46,215 bases of DNA from Gymnopilus junonius (taxonomy: Eukaryota; Basidiomycota; Agaricomycetes; Agaricales; Galerinaceae), in assembly GCA_015501075.1 (NCBI GenBank), contig JADNYJ010000265.1, forward strand, positions 1-46,215. Reading direction: 5' to 3'. Below, piece after piece: positions 11,452 to 23,162 of this stretch. Within the stretch, counting starts at the first letter, position 1. Each line of letters opens with the position of its first letter. The translations under genes and the position numbers were made by a program. The notes beneath the pieces were generated by a model. It was not told where the DNA came from and did no database searches. It saw nothing but the letters and a program-made list of their open reading frames with translations.

Positions 11452-11505
11452 GGTTCTTTGGGTGTGGTTCTTTGGGTGTGGTTCTTTGGACGGTTCTTTG
11501 GGTGG
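11452..11505 (+). repeat. Minisatellite GGTTCTTTGGGTGT
   Basis: Four imperfect tandem copies of GGTTCTTTGG(GTGT/AC) lie just after the stop of the RING-like gene in arm A. The matching place in arm B lacks it and has a different tandem repeat (GGATTCT units, 41338-41380). Confidence 0.8.
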
Positions 11506-12708
11506 ATTCTTAGGATTCCATTCGTGCGCGTCCTGACTCAAGGTCTCCAGCATGGATATGGCTGAGAAAACACATGCTACTTTCCTCTCACCCCGTGATA
11601 CGCTCCCTACCTGGTTCCCCTTCTTTTCTTGAATCGGGTATGAGCTTCAACGCTCTATCGCCTACCAATGTTTGGTCTTTCGTCTCTTTGGCTGGTTTAC
11701 CTTTTTTGTGACTGTCCTTGTTCTTCTTTCGACTTTAATTATCCTGACGACTCGCAACGACTCGTAACGACTCACTGACGACTTTTGCACGACCCCCCTC
11801 TCATTATTTATTTCTTCTTCTGATAATAATATCATCCATCTGTCCTGGGTTTTTTTCGTCGTCTATTATTTCCATCTCTTTCTCTTTCGATATCTTATTT
11901 AACTCGTATCTCATCGTACTTTTTCCATAGCCATCGCCATAGTTTAAAAAAAATCTCATTCGTTGTATTCCTACCTGCATTATTTTTGTATACTTCAACC
12001 CCATGATATAACCCATTCACTTCACCTCATCTCATCGATGAATCAAACCTTCTTTGTCTCTTCTCAGATTTTCGTAGCCCACTACTTAAGTGAGCCAAAA
12101 TGAAAGCGATAATCTGTCCAATGTGATACTTACAATACTTGGCTTGAATATGACACGGGATGGGTGGAATTATAATTAAACCATCGTCATCATCATCCAC
12201 AGTGCAGTGCGCACTGCTACTCTCGAGTCTCAAGACGCTACTCGGCACCAGCATTTATAGGTGGCCGGAATCTAGATACATATACTTTATATATACTCCA
12301 CCTGCCGAGAAAGACGAACGGACGTATACCATTCCTTTCCGCAGTAATACTCTGCCGCCGCACCTAGTTTTTTAAAACAATGTATTCAATCTTCCGTCAG
12401 TAAGTATGTAGAGGGAGTCAAATGAGATGAACACATCTTACCATGTGCGCACGGTGCAGCCCTCTGTTAATACTTCAGTGACCATTCAGAAGAACCCCGG
12501 AATGATAACCTTCGACCCGAATTTCTTTCCAGCCAATACTCGTATCGCGAACCCCACAGAGGCAACAGGGACGACGGGGTTTGGGAGTAAGAGTCCGGAT
12601 GTACGCATGGCCGATACCTGCCGAAGAAGCTCTTGCCACACACCACCAAATACGAGCTCTGGACAGTGCGACTGGGTTGATCAGATTCACAGCCCGCAAA
12701 CGACGACG

Positions 12709-15700
12709 ATGCTCGCGCTGCCCCTGCTCGCATTCACACCTCGGCTGCCTCGCTCTCTCCCTCTCGCACCCCTGCCTCTCTCATGGACACCTGAGCCTCT
12801 CCCCCCCAACTCCATCGACGCCGCGGCGTACCACGATTTCCGCCGGCAGATCTTGTCGCCTACTTCAGATGCGATAGTCGCTTTTAGGAATAGAGAAGAG
12901 AAAAAGGCGCGTTGGATACCCTACCCCACTCTCCCTTCTTGAATGATTACTGACCTCCCCCCCCCCATTTTATAGGCATGCCAAGCGTGTCTCGCTACGC
13001 CTGAAAATTGTCTCCCGCCTGAATCCGGCGCGGGGTACAGATGTATCCCATGCACCACGCGTAAGAAAGGGTGTAGTTGGAAAGCGGACTTTATCATCGC
13101 GGCTACCGCTGCTCACTTCAATGTATCATTCGACGAAGCGATGGTGTTGTATGAGAAATGGGGCAGGGTGGGGGTGTACGGGGCATCCCGATCTCCCTCG
13201 GTGTCTGCGTCGCAACATGAGGATCTGTTGTTGACTGGGAGTCGGGATGGGGAGGTGCAGTTGTTGGAGAAGGAGGCGGAGGTGGATGTGTTCATCCTGC
13301 CTGATGAGGATGGGGATGAGGATGAGGACGGGGAAGGGGAATGGGATGAGGAACATTTCGTAGGCGTGCGTGTGGGCGTGGGCGCGGAGGAGGATCGATT
13401 GGTTCAAGGAGGGCCTGGTAAGGAACCTGGAGCGGCCCTTGTGCCTCCTGAAGAGCCTCTTGCGATATCAGCAGAACCAGTCCTTCCGCCCATCGCGACT
13501 CTTTCGACTCAGGAGGAGGATGTTGAGATGTTACCACCCTCAAGCCTTTTAGTACCGCCCATTCACTCCCCAGAACCCACCGCTTCTACTGCTCCTGCTC
13601 CTGCTTCTGCAGCCGCACTCTCCCTTCCCCAGCTTCCCCAGCTTCCCCAGCTTCCCCAACTTCCACAGCCTGCACGTCAACGTACAACCGCAGTCCCACG
13701 GACTAAAACCCAGACTCAAACTCTGGTCGCGTCAACCTCAACCTCCATCTCGACCTCAAATTCAACTTACGATAAACCCCTCCCTAAACGCGTCCGGAAA
13801 CCTACGGATAAAATGAAAGCTATGAACATGTCCTTATCCGTCTCTCCGTCCCCCAATTCCCATTCCAACTCTAATTCCAAATACGACTCCATCTCTGCCC
13901 CGCCCATCACCTCCAATGTGATCAAGAAAAGAGGGAAAGGCCGGCCACCGGGGAAGAGACCTGCGGAAGGCGATGCTGGCGCCGACTCGAGTCCTGATGC
14001 GGATGCTGGTGCTGGTGCTGGAGGTGCTGGTGCAGCTGGTGATGGTGATGGTGACGAAGTCGTCGTGGTCAGCGCGAAGAGGGCTCGGATGTCGCCTCTT
14101 GAATCCCAATCCCAGCTCGAATCGCAGGCTATATCCAGAGCACTCTCCCTCCGCTCTTCTGGTATCCGCGGTCGTGCGCGTGGACGTGGTCGTAGTCGTA
14201 GTCGTGGTCGTGGACGTGGGCGTGGGCGCGGTCGTAGTCGTGTGCGAGGTTCATTAACGCCTTCAAGTTCAAAAGTATGTCTTTACCTTCTCTCTCTCTC
14301 TCTCTCTCCCTCCCCTTTCCTTTCATCATCACTCTGGCGGAACACCTCAGCTGATTGATTATGTAATACTACTTGGCTTCAGGCCCAGACGACCCCTTCT
14401 TCGACATTGGATTCCCCCATGCTCCAGCTTCCTGCAGGTCATGTCGACGGTAATCCTGCTTCAGCTGCTGCTGCTGCCGCCGCCGCCGCCGCCGTTGTTG
14501 GTGGTGGTGGTGGTTCCTCGGGTGCGGTCTCGCAGCTTATTGCGGATAAAGATGGGATACCCGTCCTTTCATCTACGCTACCGCTACTACCACCACCGCA
14601 TGCGCCTGTACCCCACATCCCTCCTGCCATCCTCTCCGACCCCTCCTCCGCCTCTCTTCTTGACCCCTCCTCTCATCTTGACCCCTCCTCCTTCTCCTCC
14701 TTACTCGACCCCTCCTCCTTATTCGACCCATCCTCTAGCACACCCAAAGACATCCAAGACCGCTTCACCGCCCTCCAAACGCGATACATCGCCACCTGCG
14801 ACGCGCTAGCGTATACTTCCATCCAGCTCAAATCCAAAGACGCGCTGATTGCCCAGCGCGAGGGGGAGTTACGCGATGCTTTGAGCGTTTTGGGTCGAGA
14901 AAGAGAAAGAGAAAGAGAAAGAGGACTCGGCGTCGAGGACCGAGAATCCGCTGGGGGTCTATCCGAATCTGTTCTTGGAACGTCTACTTTGGACTCATCC
15001 AAATCCACCCCTGAAAAATCCACTTTTGAAAAAGAAAAAAAGAAATGGGAGCGGGAACGGAAAGCCCTGCAAGGCCGATTGAAAGAGGCATTGGGGAGGG
15101 AAGGGATGTTGTTGGAGGAGAGGAAGGAGATGCAAAGGAGGTTGGGCGATTTTGTGAGTGGGCCGCCGGGGGCGGGGGCGGCGGGGGTGTTGGTGCCGAG
15201 GTCGGATTATGCGAGGGTGGGGGTGGATGGGGGGTGGGGGGTTGGAGTGATGGGTGGGGATGGGGAGGGGGAGGGGGGTGATAATGGGAAGGATGAGGGC
15301 AAGGACGATGCGAGCATGAGCACGAGCATGTCCATGGCACTCGTCCCTTCTCGACAACCACGACTGCAGTCACAAGCACCATCCCAAGCACAGCCACAGC
15401 CACAAGGACAAGGACAACCACAACCGCAACCGCAACCTCTCCATCACCCCCAGACGTTCCTCCAGCTCCAATCCCACCTCCCAGCGCACCTCCAACCTCA
15501 ACTCACCCAGCTCCAACTCCAATCCCAACTCGTCCAACTTCAATCTCATCTTGCACAACCTCAACTCGTACAAAACCAACTCGCGCAACCTCAACTCGCA
15601 CAAAACCAACTCGTACAAAACCAACTCACCCACCCCCACCCCCAAAACCAACTCCAACCCACACTCACCCATCCCCACCCCCACCCCCACCCCCAAAATC

Positions 15701-16156
15701 AAAACCAAAACCAAAACCAAAATAACGCATACACGTACGCTTATGGACCGAACACGACGACGACGACGTATAACCAGCTCGCGTCCTATGCGGGGTATCC
15801 GCATCCCTATGTCTATCCCGACCAACACGTTCAGCACGTTCAGCAAGTTCGGGATGTTCGAGTCCCAGCTGGGATGCCTGCTGGGAATAGCAATGTCAAT
15901 AGCAACGCCAACGCCAACGCCAGCACTGGACCCGGCACGAGCGCCAGTTTCAATGCGGGTCCTAGTGCGAATGCACGTGAGGCTTATGCGTTGATATATC
16001 CTGAGTCGACTTCGACGCTGGGTATAGGACCAACGTCAGCGTCGGCATCGGCGTCGGTGTCAACGCCAGTCCCAGCCCTCACTCCGACTCCGACTCCAAG
16101 AAATCCGACTCCAAGAAATCCGAATCGGAGTACAAGAAACCCAAATTCAAATACTA

Positions 16157-16187
<31 letters not shown>

Positions 16188-16296
16188 CACTGCAGCGGCG
16201 CAGCTCAGCGCACGCGCGTTCGAGGATGCTTTTTCGATTTCGATGTCGAAGCCTTCGTCGTCGAGTCGATCCGAGGGGGATAATAAGAAACGTTGA
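12709..16296 (+). CDS. Low-complexity nuclear-type protein with Cys cluster, AT-hook, RG repeats and coiled coil
   Basis: Exon 2 starts at 12976 after TATAG and encodes a six-cysteine cluster: ACQACLATPENC, then YRCIPCTTRKKGCSW, with spacing C-x2-C-x6-C-x10-C-x2-C-x6-C, similar to fungal Cys-rich DNA-binding clusters. Acidic stretches follow, then an AT-hook-like KRGKGRPPGKR and an RG/RS repeat block ending near 14260. A phase-0 intron spans 14275-14382. The last exon has Ala/Gly runs, PSSxLDPSS repeats, a charged coiled coil (about 14745-15150), long Gln/Pro/His/Leu repeats (about 15350-15740) and Ser/Thr/Gly repeats. Exon 1 probably starts at 12709 (or 12427) and includes YHDFRRQILSPTSDAIVAF, but its donor before 12976 is not clear. 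A chromatin or transcription role is inferred, not shown. Confidence 0.65.
13628..13670 (+). repeat. In-frame tandem CTTCCCCAG repeat
   Basis: Nine-base units encoding LPQ are repeated about five times inside the Cys-cluster protein gene. They keep the reading frame and form part of a Pro/Ala/Leu linker. Confidence 0.8.
15538..15725 (+). repeat. In-frame Gln/Asn/His/Pro coding repeat
   Basis: Imperfect tandem units encode (L/V)(A/V)Q(P/N)QL followed by HPHP and QNQN tracts. The frame is kept throughout the repeat. Such Q/N-rich segments often make intrinsically disordered or self-associating regions; that is inference. Confidence 0.75.
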
Positions 16297-19044
16297 AAGT
16301 TGATCGTTGAACGTTGAGCGATAGATGTTTGGTGTTGTTCTTGTGAGTTATGTTCTTGGTTCGTTATGTTCTTGATTTGTTATGTTCATGTTCCTTCTCT
16401 CCTCGTTCGCTTAATGCCGTCCAATTGACATTTTGTCGACCATTTCGTTTAATTAGAATTTGTATTCGGATTCAGAGTTCCCAAAGTAGATCCATGTAAG
16501 AATACGAAGACGCAGAACTAGCTATGTCTATGTATTTCCAGCAACAATCGATATCTATAATCCCCATGATGGCGGATGTTATTTCTGCAGCACTACAAAT
16601 ACGATTGCCCTCACTGACAAGGCATTTTTCGCACAGTAAGTTTGTCGACTACATATGTATTAATTTCTTCAATGTCAATGAGTTCTCTTGTAGCCCCCAC
16701 GTCAACTTCTGGCTGTCGATGTCGGGGTGGTAAATAAAGCGACCCACACCCCTCATATTCGACTTGTTCCATATCCTTATTTCCCTTGCCCCTCCGGCCA
16801 CGCGCCGGTGTATTTATTGAACTTTGACATCTGAACCCCGGCAGTGCTGCGAAGCCTGGTATTAATGATACCCAGGAAGGAGAGCGAAGTCTGTACTTAA
16901 GACGAGAGTACCGTTTGGTACATAATATAACCATGGCGAAATTATAAGAAGGAAAATGAAACGGACTGACTTAGTTAAGGTCCACGTCGTAAGATATCCT
17001 TCATAAAAGACCTTTCTTCCGTAAACACTGAACAAGCACCAGGCTGCCCCGTCGCCATTTCTGTCGTCATCGCCATCACAGTTTAGTATTGAACTTTGAA
17101 CTTTGGAGCGTTGGCAGTCATTTGCGCACTAGGAACGGATGAGAAGTTCAATCCCGAATCCAAAATACAAAGGCCGATAGAAAGGAGGGACGGAGAAGAC
17201 GAACCCAACAATTTCTGGGACATTTTCGCTATACGTCGGGTTGAACAGGTCAGAGTCGGCTTGGAATCCTAGGTACTTGACAGAGCACTGTGCAGAGGAA
17301 GGTATGCAGAGGATACGGCGGATTGAGATGGCATAAAGAAACACAATTGATGTCGGTCGAAGAGAAAAATGACACCTTCAAGTCATTCTATGCACTTCCG
17401 ACGTCGTCACGGTCAACATCTCAATGAGCTGAACGTCCCAGACTGACTCCATTTCCTCCCAGAAAATGATGGTGGACGGTATTCACCGTCACTATCAACG
17501 GCCGCAGAGATTGTTCGTAAGAACTGGCAGTATGATTCTGAATCGAGATGTTGACAAAACCGAAAAGTCAGCTGAAGGAAAGAAAACACTATGAACAGGA
17601 GAGGCCTCAACGAACATGTGACTACAACTGGCGTTCTTTTCTCTGGTGGAGCGTATCGTGTTACACTTTATAAAGATGATATGCGTGCAAAGAGTGGCAT
17701 ATCCACTGGCGGATTCAGGGACAAGTGTATTGAAAGAGAGAGAGCCTGCCATCGTCAGACTCAAAACATGTTGATTTCGAAGAGCATTCCCACAGTTTAC
17801 GATAAGATTGGATATCTAACTCGACTGGGCAAGCGGTTGTCCAATTGGCTCAAAATGAGCATTTGTAATATAAAAATGCTCATTTTTGGGCCGTTTGGAC
17901 AGTTGCTTGCCCGTTGTGTCAGATGACGCTGACAAGTCGAAAGGTCCGATAACGCGTATAGGGAAAGGAAAAAGGGTCTGTAGAAATTTATTTCAAATTT
18001 ATCCCACTATACTCATTGTGAAATAAATCATTGTACTGCTTTGAGAGTGGGCAATTGACGCGTACTTAGTCGCATAAGTATCCTTTAGGGTTCCTAGCGC
18101 GAGTCATGATCACAGTGCCTCGATCAAGGGTTGTGTGATTGTGAATTCTGAATGTTCCGGCCTGTCCTTCGTCAATATATAACGTTACTCTTTTGTTCCT
18201 TGGTTTTTCTGATTGAGAAGTCAAGGTCGATATTAAAACTCTCTCACTGTATGCCTTTTTTTTCGAAGGAGAATTCACCAGGAAGGAATGGCCGTTCATG
18301 ACTCTTTTCAATACATTGCGGGATCTGAACTGGGTTTACGTTCTTTTCATGCTACCGGATGTCAAAGGCGCTAACTCGTTATGGCCATTCCGTTAATCTC
18401 ATTGTATCTAGCCTCGGAATTATGTGTACAAGATAACACTAAACATATTTCGAAAAGTGCGTTATCATAAAGAAGTTGCGGGAAAGGGGGACGATCTATC
18501 AGGTTAAGCATCATCAGATAAACTCGGTGGGTAAGAAGGGAATAATCAATACCGAAACTTACGTTTCACTGATCAATTAGATGTATCAATTTAGTTACCT
18601 TCGGATCGACGAAAGAGCCGACAATAATGGGTAGAATACGGGGACCACGGCCTCTTTACGCCCCTGGTGATGTGTGGAGTTGGAAAAGTCGGAAGGCGGA
18701 CCAATCTGTCAGGGGTAATGTTGTGGATATATGGATATGCGGAGGCGCTGAGGGAACGCTCCGCAATCCATACATAAGGAGCAAAGTTTGCAAGTCATAT
18801 TTCCGTCCGACACTTAATTTAATCCAAGTCTTCATTCCTCTTGCCGTTCATCGCGGGGGGAGCATATAACCCCCGTCGGGGTCGCACTTATTCTTTCCTT
18901 TTCCTTTACTTGGACTAGCATATTCGCTGACTTAAAACGCCTCCCTTTACAAACGAAAACATTGCTTTCGGAACTCTTTCTTGTGCCTCCTACTCACGTA
19001 CTCGCTCTCGTTCTCTCCTATACAACAACACATCCACATTCACC
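16297..19044. other. Gene-poor stretch upstream of the FAD oxidoreductase
   Basis: No gene with a convincing domain or splice pattern was found. Short open frames at 16611-16934 (-), 17129-17344 (-), 17495-17764 (-) and 17591-17926 (+) overlap each other and lack family features. A foldback hairpin lies at 17826-17913. A TATA-like CATATAAC at about 18863 sits between short inverted GGGGG/CCCCC runs. It is followed by a CT-rich tract at about 18890-18920, and both may serve the gene at 19045. Confidence 0.45.
17826..17913. repeat. Foldback (hairpin) element with 40-bp arms
   Basis: The left arm, from TGGGCAAGCGGTTGTCC to TGAGCATTT (17826-17865), is nearly the reverse complement of the right arm (17874-17913), with only about eight bases of AT-rich loop. 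Mismatches are few and scattered. It could be a MITE remnant, a terminator-like fold or a small-RNA precursor. No flanking target-site duplication was clear. Confidence 0.75.
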
Positions 19045-20613
19045 ATGGCGGTCATCCAGGACATCATTTCGCTCGAACTATTAGCTGCCGGTATCCAGGG
19101 AAAAATCGTACGTCGTGTCGACGAAGTTTACCAGGACAGCATCTACCAGTACGCTTGGAGCTCGTACAAGGACCTTCTCGTCCATCCCAACGCCGTGATC
19201 TACCCCGCAGGCGATGATGATGTCGTCAAGGTCATCAACTTCGCAAAGAGCCATGACATTGGGATCGCGATACGCACCGGAGGCCATCACTACACCGGCG
19301 CATCTTCTGCCACGGGCGCGAACCTTCAGCTCGATCTGAACGACACCTACACGGATTTTATCATCGACCCCAACGATTCCAGCATCGTCACTGTCGGCAT
19401 CAGCACCACGCTCATCAAATTCATGGACAAGCTCAAGGCAGCTGGGTTGTTTGTGCCTGCGGGTCAATGCAGCTACGTTAACCTGGGTGGGCATATTCAG
19501 ACGGGCGGGTACGGTCACCTTATCCGTAGTTTTGGGCTTTTGTCCGATCACGTCCAAGCAGTCCGCGTCATCACCGCTTATGGCCAGGTGCAGTGGGTCG
19601 AACGCGGCGTGGCTAAGGACAAGGAACTCTTCTACGCCATTTTGGGTGGCAGTCCCGGAAACTTCGGGGTGATCACAGACATCCGCTTGAAAGTCCACAA
19701 GGACGTGGACCATCCCAAATCGCGCGGTATGTTTGGAAAAATTCTCTACACGCCCGAACGTTTCAAGGCGCTAGCAGATATCATGGTCGCGGAGGATAAA
19801 ACGGAGGAATCACCGGCTGATTTCGACTTCAGTCTCACAGTTCTCAGCGCGCGTCTGGTGGAAGGCAAGATAGTGCCCATAATCATCGTCTTTGCGCAGT
19901 GGGCCAATTTAGAGGGCGAGGGCCAAAAGTACGACCCAACGTTCTTCAAGAAAATCCACGATGTCATTGGTGGTCCCCTGGAACCCCACGAAGGTCTTGG
20001 GCTTAACGATGAGGAGGCCCCCATGTCCACGCTCTGCTCGTTTTGGGTATTCCCAATTGCTCGAGAATTCCAGTTACCGTACTTCAAGCGCACCTACATT
20101 ACCGAATCAAAGACCCTGGAGAAGGATGGTTGGTCAAAATGGGTTACAGGCCGTTTGGACGAATTTATCCTCCACCCACTTGACCACCACTACATTTCAG
20201 CGCAATTTTCGTATCTCGGAGGCAACTATTCACGGTTCCGTATTCAGGATCCGAACAACGACATGTCGTTCAGCTGGAGGCGTGACTCGACGTTCGCGTC
20301 TACGATGGATGTCTTCTATGACAACACAAAGGGAGAGAAGGTGAAGGCGCAAGCACAGGCGTGGGTAGACAAAAATGACCAGGAAGGAGTGGGCAAGAAT
20401 GGGAAGTTCTCGAAGCAAGAACGTCGCCTGCTGTGGGGTTCTCGTGATACAGACCTCCCTGCCGCACACGCGCATTATTACGACTCCGAGGCAAAGTATC
20501 AGAAACTCGTGCAGATCAAGAAAAAAGTGGATCCTAAGCTGGTTTTCACGGCGAATAGGTTCGCTGTCGGCGATTATCGTTCGTTATTGCAAAGCGTGGG
20601 CAACCCTCTTTAA
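19045..20613 (+). CDS. FAD-binding (PCMH) / berberine-bridge-type oxidoreductase
   Basis: A single 522-codon exon starts in a good context (CACCATGG). Residues about 40-220 form a PCMH-type FAD domain. RTGGHHYTGAS carries the usual 8-alpha histidine (about H81), and PAGQCSYVNLGGH carries a Cys (about C142) at the 6-S-cysteinyl position, so a bicovalently bound FAD is predicted. The C-terminus has the BBE signature YYDSEAKYQKLVQIKKK followed by VDPKLVFTANRF. The family oxidises alcohols, sugars, amines or phenolic/alkaloid substrates with O2; the substrate here cannot be told. No signal peptide is seen, so it is probably intracellular, unlike many secreted relatives. It is intact and intronless among intron-rich neighbours. 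No pathway partners lie next to it. Confidence 0.92.
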   Translation: MAVIQDIISLELLAAGIQGKIVRRVDEVYQDSIYQYAWSSYKDLLVHPNAVIYPAGDDDVVKVINFAKSHDIGIAIRTGGHHYTGASSATGANLQLDLNDTYTDFIIDPNDSSIVTVGISTTLIKFMDKLKAAGLFVPAGQCSYVNLGGHIQTGGYGHLIRSFGLLSDHVQAVRVITAYGQVQWVERGVAKDKELFYAILGGSPGNFGVITDIRLKVHKDVDHPKSRGMFGKILYTPERFKALADIMVAEDKTEESPADFDFSLTVLSARLVEGKIVPIIIVFAQWANLEGEGQKYDPTFFKKIHDVIGGPLEPHEGLGLNDEEAPMSTLCSFWVFPIAREFQLPYFKRTYITESKTLEKDGWSKWVTGRLDEFILHPLDHHYISAQFSYLGGNYSRFRIQDPNNDMSFSWRRDSTFASTMDVFYDNTKGEKVKAQAQAWVDKNDQEGVGKNGKFSKQERRLLWGSRDTDLPAAHAHYYDSEAKYQKLVQIKKKVDPKLVFTANRFAVGDYRSLLQSVGNPL

Positions 20614-23162
20614 ATGGCGAGCTAAGTTGGTTTGCCAAGAATCATGAGGTCTTTTTTATCCAGTAGTCGATGAACCAACGTAATGTTTTCCCTGATTCGA
20701 TGCGTCCCGTCTTTAGTCCTTTAGCACTTTATTGTATTTGTAAGTTGTACACTCGAAAAAAATTTGTTGATTGTTGTCAACGGCTCGTGATAGTCATAAT
20801 CTGTATATGTGGCCGAGAAAATCGCTACAATGAAAAGCGGAGAGGGTCAATGAACACTTGCATCTAGGATCGGGCTCGAGTCAGGCGATATCAATAATGG
20901 TAAATTCAAGAACGGCTCGCCATCGTTCATAGGCAGCTCAGCTCATAAGGCCCCACTTCTATTCTAAACCCCAGTCAGGTACGTCCGCCCTAAACACTGT
21001 CCGTCCCAAGCACGTCCGTAGTCAGGCATGAAGGAATTGTCTACTTCTCCGGTAGCCTAAATTAGAGCACGTCAAGACTGCTAGTAATGTCGTAAAATGC
21101 TTCAAACACCGCCGACGAGGGGTATTCGTGGTACCATGGCTTTGGGACCTGTGAAGTGGTCAGCAAATGATGTTCAAGTGTATGTCGTCGTGCAGATATT
21201 GGCGAGCTTATAGTAAAACTGTTTCCGGCGATAAAGGAAGTATAACAACCTGTTCCGAGAAGCGGAGAGGTCGATGAGCGTTGGAATCGATGCCAGCGGT
21301 GATGTCAAGTTCGACGTTTAGGTCTAAGTGACCCCGGGTCCGTGCTCATTTCTCACCACGTGATTACGGCGACGCGCGTGAGGACGCGTCAGACTCATTC
21401 ACTGTCAGTTTCGTCTCCTCCTCGAACCGTGCTGTAGGGTGAAGTAAATTGTCGGCATTGTGTCAATAAATACGCAGTGGCGTAATAGGTGTATTCACAG
21501 CTTTATTGGGAAGCTCTAAATCCTGGCGCTTTGAATTTAATACACGTCAATCTTCTCTCAACTAAGTGAACCGAGAACTAGCACCACCATCAGACTAGCA
21601 GTATCTCGATAACCAGCAGCATGATCCATCTATGTAAAATGTCAATACTACGTTGAAATTTGTATCGCCTCTTCGACTGTTCCTCCACGTTATGTGTATT
21701 TTTTCGAAGCCAGAGACGAAATAGAGCGCTTTATATGTTTGGCTTGAATTAGGAATGGTAGCAAGGCAGAGGAACAGTTACTGAAAAGGACATGTAAAGC
21801 CACTGAGTTTCTGTATTGAGGTAACGACGGATGTATAACAAAGCAAGAAAGGCTCGTGGAAGTGAGAGGAATGTCGATGACTATGGCAACGTTGTGTTGG
21901 ATGTTGGGGACAGATGTGGAGGATGGTAGTGGCGGTGGTGAATTGACATTTGATCTGGGATCGGAAGTCAATCCAGTCAGATATAAGCAATGAAAGTGGT
22001 GTCTTCAACTCACCAGAATGACGGGCAGAGAAAAACTTGCTCAGAATACCCACATTTTCTCTTCGGAAACCCATGATAAGAGGGACCGGAAGACTGAGCC
22101 AGACATTCCGACAAAAACGATGGTAAGAGAGGGTAAAGAGGAAAGCAGAGAACAACGGCAAGGCAAATCAACCGAGGAAGATGCCTCGAGCTCATCCACA
22201 GTCGAATGAAAGCACGCGCGAATAGAAAACCGGAAAGACGAAACCAGTTCAACTTGAACATTGCAATAGATTGCTGACGGCGATGAGGATCAGTAACTAA
22301 CCTGGGATTGAGGGTCACCAGTCAGGCAAAAGTGGCAAAGGTTATGTCCTCAATTCACCAGCATATTAACCAATATATTAACCACGAACTCCTTGACATA
22401 CCCCTACTCCCTTTCTCGCGCTATATGCTCGTTCATCACTCCAAGTAGTCGGTGTGGTCGAGTTTTGCTCCTCACACCTTGAAATGGAGTATGTGTGTGT
22501 AGAGCACTTCAAAAAACGTCAAATGCCGAGGAGACAGAAGGACAATTGCCGTTATTCCATACCAGAGCTCAAACGTACTGCTTCTTCACAGGGAACGTCA
22601 ACGTAGAAGAAGTGGGCGAACAGCTAGGCTCAACGTATCAAAGTCATTGATTTGAAACCAGCGTATTCATTGTGAGCCCAAGGGTGAAGAGAAGCACCGG
22701 GAGCGGGGCGTAGAAGTGGTATAGCGACAGAAATGAACATCGGAGTTGATGCCAACGATGTCGATGATGGCGACGGGTCTGTGCCCGTTTCCCAACACGT
22801 GATTATCAATGTTCACGGAGACGTAGAGTGCGGATCTCTTCCCTAATTATGTACACGGGTTAGTCGTATCTTGCGAGCCTCGAGACTGCTTTCTGGACGG
22901 CACTGTACTCTGCAATACTTGCTTGCCAGATATGGTCAGAATTTCTTTTTCGTCAACCACGCTTAATCTGGGGTATGGAACCAAATAAGTTGAGGTAACT
23001 TACCGGGGCTCACAGTGGCCCTTTCGTGACCCTAAACAATGCCCAGTTGATAAGCTCCCATTGTTCGTCGGGAGTATAACTACACCCCACAATTCATGCA
23101 GAGGCCAGCAACCGCTCACCGCTCCCACACATCCTCTCCTTCTTAATTCATAGCCTACTAAC
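20614..23162. other. Gene-poor stretch between the FAD oxidoreductase and the next gene
   Basis: No supportable gene. Open frames on the minus strand at 21690-22318 lack family features and overlap in several frames. Two loosely related segments, about 21265-21400 and 22690-22840, share GATGCCA, GGGTC-GTGC and CACGTGATTA in the same order. The first also carries GACGCGTCAG, the motif pair seen in the inverted-repeat promoters. They may be old duplicated regulatory or mobile sequence. Confidence 0.4.

Larger units (their letters stand above)
6689..12113 (+). repeat. Arm A of a large inverted duplication
   Basis: This segment matches, in reverse complement, the segment from about 40832 to the right edge (46215). 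Position 6689 (CTCTGATTCACGATCC) pairs with the last base of the window, so the true outer end of the repeat is not seen. At the inner end similarity fades around 12113 and 40832, just after a shared TTCGTAGCCCACTA. Near-identity covers the F-box-like gene and the region 3' of it. Similarity is lower from about 11420 to 12113. Gene order inside the arm is F-box-like (+), uncertain gene (-), RING-like (+). The arms differ by substitutions, in-frame indels and frame breaks, so they are diverged paralogous copies. Confidence 0.93.

Noticed and set aside
14500..15420. Long open frames on the minus strand rich in Pro/Ser/His
   Set aside because: They are antisense shadows of repetitive coding sequence in the plus-strand Cys-cluster gene, which has consistent splicing and the zinc-cluster motif.
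15538..15725. Possible CRISPR-like array
   Set aside because: The units are contiguous, imperfect and in frame within a coding exon, with no spacers. This is eukaryotic DNA.
19081..19713. 210-codon minus-strand frame
   Set aside because: It lies wholly inside the FAD oxidoreductase gene and has no family features, so it is a shadow frame.
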